From Dipteris shenzhenensis (Eukaryota > Polypodiophyta > Polypodiopsida > Gleicheniales): DNA of 64,000 nucleotides. Shown piece after piece: positions 58,814 through 64,000 of the stretch. The stretch lies in NCBI GenBank assembly GCA_047967505.1, contig CM106539.1. The stretch is one strand, 5' to 3'. Made by a program: the position numbers and the translations under genes. Every line of letters begins with the position of its first letter. The stretch's first letter is position 1. The notes beneath the pieces are model-generated. The model worked only from the letters and a program-made list of their open reading frames with translations. It did not search any database and had not been told where the DNA came from.

Positions 58814-58825
58814 GCTCTGATACCA
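58814..58825 (-). other. gag-only copia primer-binding site
   Basis: On the minus strand TGGTATCAGAGC directly follows the LTR end CCAACA with no spacer. Confidence 0.95.
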
Positions 58826-59116
58826 TGTTGGAATATAGAAGCAAGAACTAGAACTAGAAACTAGAAATGAAATGACAAGAGTGAAAGACTAGAAATACCT
58901 TGAGAAGAGTGTAGACAAGACACAAGCTAGACTGATAGATTACAATGATGTGACCCATTGAATATATGGGCCAAAGTACAAGACATAAAGCAAGAGTGCT
59001 TATGGGATAATTGTAGAAGTGCCACATGGCACACACTCAAGATATAAAGACTAGACTTAGACTTAGACAAATGTAGATTAGGAAATAGTACACTTAGTGT
59101 GCACTTATCTCCAACA
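58826..59116 (-). repeat. gag-only copia 5' LTR (291 bp)
   Basis: TGTTGGAATATAG...CCAACA as read on the + strand. It differs from the other LTR at about three positions outside the length-variable segment. The AAGTC target repeat follows. Confidence 0.95.
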
Positions 59117-60229
59117 AAGTCCCCATGATTTTTTCCTCATAGTAAGACCAACTTGGAACATTGGTACAATCAAAGCACTACCAATCCATGCCATGAACTC
59201 ACCATAGGTTTTAAGACACCTAGGCACCATAAATAAGTCCATCTAATCATCCCCCTTAGAAGCTAGGAACATTTGGAATCCTCTAAAGGACCAAGCTTCA
59301 TGGGTTTGTTTCAACCCAAAGGCTGTGTTTTTTGTGAACGTTGGTTGGATGTTTCTCTTTTTTTGATGTTGATTCAACATCTAACAGAATCTGCAACATT
59401 GACCCTTGAAACCTATCTTGTGAAATTGCTACAGCTTGCTCCATATAGATTCCAAAATTGCTTCTTTTTAGAAATCCTTGAACCACTCCTAGTTGGTTTT
59501 GTAACCAAGTGCATATAGCTCCACTTAGGTCTCACTCATGACTCCACAAAGTTCGTGTAATTCCTTTTTGTGTATTTGGTTGCCCATCAACTAGCATCAT
59601 AATCCTTGAGGAGTCATTGACACCAACATTGTCAATAGACAAGCAGAAGGTTTTGAATGCCTCTACCATGAGAACTACCATTTTGTTTGTTCGCGAGGCT
59701 CTCACCCTTGACTTGAACAAGTGTCTGTAAGGTTCATGTTCAACTTGAACAAGTGTCCGTTTCACCCTCAACTTCCACAAGCTTTGTGACCAAAACATGC
59801 AACTACCTTGCTTTTCTATTTTCCAATTATTGCAACAATCCAGGTATCTTCCTTTAACTACCCATCTAATCGGCTTCACCATGAATCTTGAATCTCGCAC
59901 AAGTTTCAATTGTTCCATAGCATGAATGTTTGGGCTCACACATCGGTCCATGTCTTCAATTCCGCCACATTCTACTTTGGAGTGACTCCTCATCTTCATC
60001 TCTCCCAATGTAGATACCCTCCCTTCTCAATGCAATCTACACAGTCTTTGTTATCCTTCACCATCACAAAGAAATTTTGACCTTTTGACCACATCTCAAT
60101 ATCAGACATGAGCCTTGTCACACTAGCCAATGAGTTCAATCTCAACTCTATTGGGTGTAGCCATCAATAATAGCTTTGGTTCTGACTCTTCCTTCTTGGA
60201 TTGGTCCTCTTTCTTTTTTTGAATTGCCA

Positions 60230-61000
60230 TCATCTTCTTCTTTCAGTCACGTATGATATTGCAAGTTGATAACAACAATGGCATTTCTTAAATTTTTTGC
60301 TCTCATTGTTGAGATTAACCCCATTCTAGAAGAATCTCTTTTTCTTTGGGTTAGCTTGCCTGAGATTTCTTTTTGCATTACCCTTCCCTTTCTAAAAGCT
60401 TTCTCATCATTGCCCCTCTTATACATCTTGGCCCATGGTTTTTCTAATGTCAACAATGGTGCCAACTCGTCAAACATAATTGAATTTTGACAATTTTGTC
60501 ACAAAGCTCCTAAAGTCCTTTGGCAACATGTTCAATGCAAGCATGACCAATTGATACGTATCCACCTTCTGGAAAATGGTTGCTAGTAGCTAATCCCCTT
60601 TATGACTAACCCTTATTAATTGATCTCCAATTACTTTCACCCTTTTCTACTGCTTCTAAATGAAATTTCCTTCATTACCATTGTAAAAAACTATTTTTGA
60701 AATAGAAGAAATTTTGCCATGTTGGTGGTTTCATACATATCTCACAGGATCCTTTAGGCCTCAAAAGTACTATCTGCCAATTGATACGTGAAATCACCCT
60801 ATTGGAGGTACAATCATGGAGAATGACTCATAGTTCTTTTCGTCCCCTTCTTTCACTACCTCAAAACATGCAAGCTGAACGACCTTATGTGGGGTATTCA
60901 TAGTATCCTTGAGCTTCAATTTTGTACTTATGGTCATGTCTAAATCTTCCTAGCCATCTATATCTTCACCTTTAAGATAAGATCTTTAGTCTCAGCCAAC
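60230..61000 (-). pseudogene. decayed copia Gag
   Basis: Minus-strand pieces, through stops: FTYQLADSTFEA, then YETTNMAKFLLFQK, FFTMVMKEISF, LVMLALNMLPKDFRSFVTKL, and KKCHCCYQL (remains of a zinc knuckle). The order matches copia gag (AxEAWxxL..xYETxNxAxLLFLK; ALNxLPxxY). 59122-60230, further along the same strand, has a 158-residue open frame (60008-59532) that I do not recognise. Confidence 0.6.
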
Positions 61001-61286
61001 TTGCCATAGATATGTGTGCACAAGAATCAATCTCAAGGAGTTGCATATTTGAGACAAATCACAAAATAGAACAACTATAATAACTCAAAGTATACTCCTC
61101 AAAACCCATATAAACGATAAGCTTCGATAGAGATCCATCAACACCTATAGCCTGATGCTACATTGGATGTTTAGTGAAGAGTTGAATCTCCACTCCAACA
61201 TTGCCTCAAATATGCTCAAATCCATGCTCCCTTTTTGGAGTGTCAATGTCCTCTAAAAGTCTCTGAGCATCGGCACAACTGTCCCC

Positions 61287-61328
61287 CCCCTCTCTCTCTC
61301 TCTGTCTCTCTCTGTCTCTATCTCTCTC

Positions 61329-61383
<55 letters not shown>

Positions 61384-61466
61384 GTGTGTGGTGTGTGTGT
61401 ATGTGCGTGCGTGCGTGTGTGCATGTGTGTGTGTGTGTGTGTATACATACATATATATACATATAC

Positions 61467-61521
<55 letters not shown>

Positions 61522-61522
61522 C

Positions 61523-61610
<88 letters not shown>

Positions 61611-61690
61611 CTATATATATATATATATATGTACATATCTACATACATACATACATATATACGTACGTACATACACACGTGCGCGCACAC
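61287..61690. repeat. compound microsatellite with inverted-repeat symmetry
   Basis: In order: CT-rich, (TG)n from about 61341, (ATAC)n, a long (AT)n core (about 61479-61516), (TACATA)n, (CA)n at about 61577-61608, then AT and TACA runs. The TG and CA arms are complementary around the AT core. All open frames here are artefacts. Confidence 0.95.
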
Positions 61691-62299
61691 ATTTCTAAAT
61701 AAATATGTGAGCGCTTCACATGTAGTCGTGTCGATGAGAATCTTTAGAGCACCTCAAGCCCTCTAAGCATCAACTCCCCTCTCTTTTGCATTTGGATTTA
61801 TAGATTTAGTTACTTTACTCGCAACATCCACTTGATCTTCAGGATCTTTTTCACTCCTTTAATTATCTCCTGCAACACACATGTAACAAGTTGGGTCTAG
61901 ATCTTTATCTTCCAAGCTAGATAGGTGGTGGCTACCCATTCGTGTCTCCTTTTCGTCGCTCGCTTCTCCTCTTCTTAACTCCAAAATGGACATCTTCCTG
62001 ATAAGATATAAAGGGGGTCTGATCATGATAAGTATTTTCTTGGTTTCTTAATTGCACAAGGGTAAAAAATAGCCACTAAAGATACACCCTTTTTAATTTG
62101 AACCCCATTTCTATTTTATCTCATTTGAAACATAAGCATATGTCATGCAACCAAAAATATTATTGTAGGAAATAATAGGATTCCTACTAGTAAAGACCTG
62201 TAAAATGAAGGGGTTGGACCTTTCCCTAGTGTTGGTTCGTATTGAAAAGTTCTATAGAAGGAAACTACAAACTATGACAGTGAAATGCAATTGATTATC

Positions 62300-62850
62300 T
62301 ACCTAGGGAGGGAGAAAATCCCACATACCGAAAAGGTTACTAATATATTTAATCCAGGTAATGCAATGAAGGCATAATGATAGTAAGGTCGAGATATCAT
62401 TGCCCTCCAAGCCGGACATGAAGTCGACCGATGCTTGACTATCTAATGCCTTTGTGGGACATCTATTGAAGATGCGCATTGCTCTATTGCATGCCCATGC
62501 CCACCATAAAGTGGACAATTTCTTGGCTTGAAGCATATACCATGCCATATTAGCTATAGAAAGCCTCTTCCTCTCAGCATAGAGACATTTCATCTTGATT
62601 ATAAAATGGCCTCTTCTTCTCAGCATCTCAATTTTACAAAGGAGATACTATTGGGTAGACTTCTTTCCTCTTTATAGTAGTTTTCAAACTTCTGCGAGGA
62701 ATACTCTCCCTTTCCATTGGATCTCAAAGTTTTGACTTGCTTATGAGTTTTCCTTTTTACCATTGCCTTCCATTCTTTGAGCTTGGCAAGCAATTTAGAT
62801 TTCTTTGATAAGAACTAAATCCAAGTTTACTTGCTTAACATCACTTATAA
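62300..62850 (-). pseudogene. copia integrase fragment
   Basis: Minus strand: FLSKKSKLLAKLKEWKAM, then VKTLRSNGKGEYSSQKFENY, then, after stops, AERKRLSIANMAWYMLQAKK, LSTLWWAWACN and RIFNRCPTKALDSQ. These are integrase core blocks (TLRSDNGGEY, AERKNRTIxEMARxML, NRxPTKAL). The catalytic Asp in the LRSDNGGEY block is lost. Decay is advanced. Confidence 0.85.
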
Positions 62851-64000
62851 ATGTGAGAAAGGAGTGTTGTCCCCATTTTGACATAGTTTGCATTTTGTCC
62901 TACAAACATTAGCATGTGGAGTCAACCACCTTGTTGGTTATTGGTCTATAATCTCTCTTGTTTACCAATGGAGAATCATCTTGTGCATTTTTGGTCATCA
63001 CCTCATTGGTTCAAGTCAATAGCCAACCATTGTGGTGGTTTTGTCTAGCCGCTGAACTGGTCCAATAACTCTCACATCAGACCTCTATTATAGCCAATAA
63101 TCAGCCAATAAGTAGTCATTTATGACTCCTGGTAGCCACAAAGCATGCATGAAAGAAAACAAACAAGCATGCTTGTTTATGGGCTATATATTGTGATAGA
63201 CCTTAACTTAAAAAATGTACATACGTCACCCAAATCGTCTACAAATAGCATCAAACTCAACCAACTTAGTGGTCTATATGTGAACTGAGCTCCCACCAAG
63301 CCATTTTCAATTGGCACATGCATGATGAATTTACTATTGCTTCAATATTTTCACACTGCTTGAAGCTTCTCTTTGCTGAAGAAACAACATGGGCTCTATC
63401 TTTGGATAGAGCCTTGTATTTTGTTCAAGATATCCTACCAAAAGGGTTCCATGAGATCAATCATCTGTTGGGAGATCAATCAACTATTGGGAGAACCAAT
63501 ACTCCCTCCTATGCACTATGCATGGCACCAAGCACTCACGTCGCTCAGACAATTAAGCATCTCCTCTCTTTATCTTCCTTTGCTCAAAACAAACCACACA
63601 TGCATCCATTGATGAAACCAAAGAGAGATATTCTCACTCAATCTCCCTCACACACTCATGCAACAAAAGTAGGAGGGATTTTTTAGGCAAGTAGTTAATA
63701 GGCCTCAAATTCAAAGGGCAATTGTGATCTTGGCAGGCTAGACACCTTGCAACCTTTTCATGATTTGTTTTACCAATACCATGAAGGAGTGGGTTTTGGA
63801 GGTGTAACTAGCATTGCCTCTTTGGGTATCTACTTGTTGAATCTTGGCATCCTTAGCAACACTGGAAAGTCATTGAGTTTCATATGCAAAAGCCATTGAT
63901 TTTTCTCTTCCATCCATTCTCTCTCATGTATCTTAGATTATTGTTTTGTGTCTTTATATAGAGCATTAGCAAACCATTAAATCACACGAGAGGTTGAAGA
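62851..64000. other. no gene recognised
   Basis: The longest open frame (63318-63686, +) has no family resemblance and no start context. Given the integrase fragment at 62300-62850, the upstream part of that copia may lie here in unrecognisable form. Confidence 0.45.

Larger units (their letters stand above)
56521..59116 (-). mobile_element. gag-only copia retrotransposon with intact ends
   Basis: LTRs at 56521-56855 and 58826-59116 (TGTTGG...CCAACA as read on +) are flanked by a perfect AAGTC duplication (56516-56520 and 59117-59121). The primer site abuts the right LTR; a purine tract abuts the left. The 1970-base interior has only a leader and a gag with two zinc knuckles; no protease, integrase or RT is present. 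LTRs differ at about three sites plus a 44-base length difference made of GACTTA and TAGATTAGGAAATA repeats. It must have moved with enzymes from another copia. Confidence 0.95.

Noticed and set aside
59532-60008. 158-residue open frame on -, possible copia protease/pre-integrase
   Set aside because: It is next to a decayed gag in the right order, but I found no active-site or zinc block in any frame.
61206-61766. Open frames of up to 155 residues on both strands
   Set aside because: Pure dinucleotide and tetranucleotide repeat translations (CVCV, YIYI, THTH).
63318-63686. 122-residue open frame on +
   Set aside because: No recognisable motif, and the surrounding sequence looks like decayed retroelement DNA. 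Not enough to call a gene.
1-64000. CRISPR arrays, bacterial operons, rRNA or tRNA genes
   Set aside because: None seen. The tandem repeats present lack unique spacers of constant length, and primer-binding sites are only tRNA-complementary tags of retroelements.

Overview
This is a eukaryotic nuclear window from a land plant. It has spliced genes with GT-AG introns, plant-type PHD and methyltransferase proteins, and Ty1/copia and Ty3/gypsy elements primed from the plant initiator-Met tRNA (PBS TGGTATCAGAGC). L1-type and RTE-like LINEs are also present. Introns of 15 and 20 kb filled with nested retroelements suggest a very large genome, such as a gymnosperm or fern. That placement is inference; no sequence here fixes the species.

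Two host genes are visible. (1) On the + strand, four exons (15421-16317, 31491-31871, 32381-32470, 52792-54234) join in phase 0 into a 936-residue nuclear protein. It has a methyl-CpG-binding (MBD) domain, a helical region typical of EHD3-like proteins, and four PHD fingers. It resembles rice EHD3 / Arabidopsis At1g77250, with an added N-terminal MBD. The gene spans 38.8 kb, over 90% of it intron. (2) On the - strand, three exons (4636-4147) encode the first 96 residues of a METTL13/EEF1AKMT4-like methyltransferase close to At3g17365. Its remaining exons are not in the window, or the gene is truncated.

Layout. 1-4.1 kb: an RTE-like LINE (LINE A, -) split by a 1-kb DNA-transposon-like insertion. 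4.1-4.7 kb: methyltransferase exons and an upstream minisatellite. 5.6-12 kb: a LINE RT fragment (+), a Tnt1-like copia (-), a possible copia 3' LTR and a gypsy integrase remnant (+). 12-15 kb: no gene; microsatellites. 15.1-16.3 kb: promoter and exon 1. Intron 1: a gypsy chromovirus (-) invaded by a near-complete copia (Copia-2, +), then tandem duplications and a second gypsy fragment. Intron 3: a degenerate copia (+), two RTE-like LINE copies (B and C, -), an inverted fragment of the same family, and an almost intact L1-type LINE (LINE D, +) inserted in LINE C with a perfect 14-bp target-site duplication. After 54.2 kb: a gag-only copia with a perfect AAGTC target-site duplication, then decayed copia fragments around a compound microsatellite.

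The most notable signals are: the MBD-plus-four-PHD chromatin reader with giant retroelement introns; a GTAC-rich palindromic leader array shared by two otherwise different copia elements, one of them gag-only; an ATGA stop/start overlap between the two ORFs of LINE D; and many near-perfect local tandem duplications.
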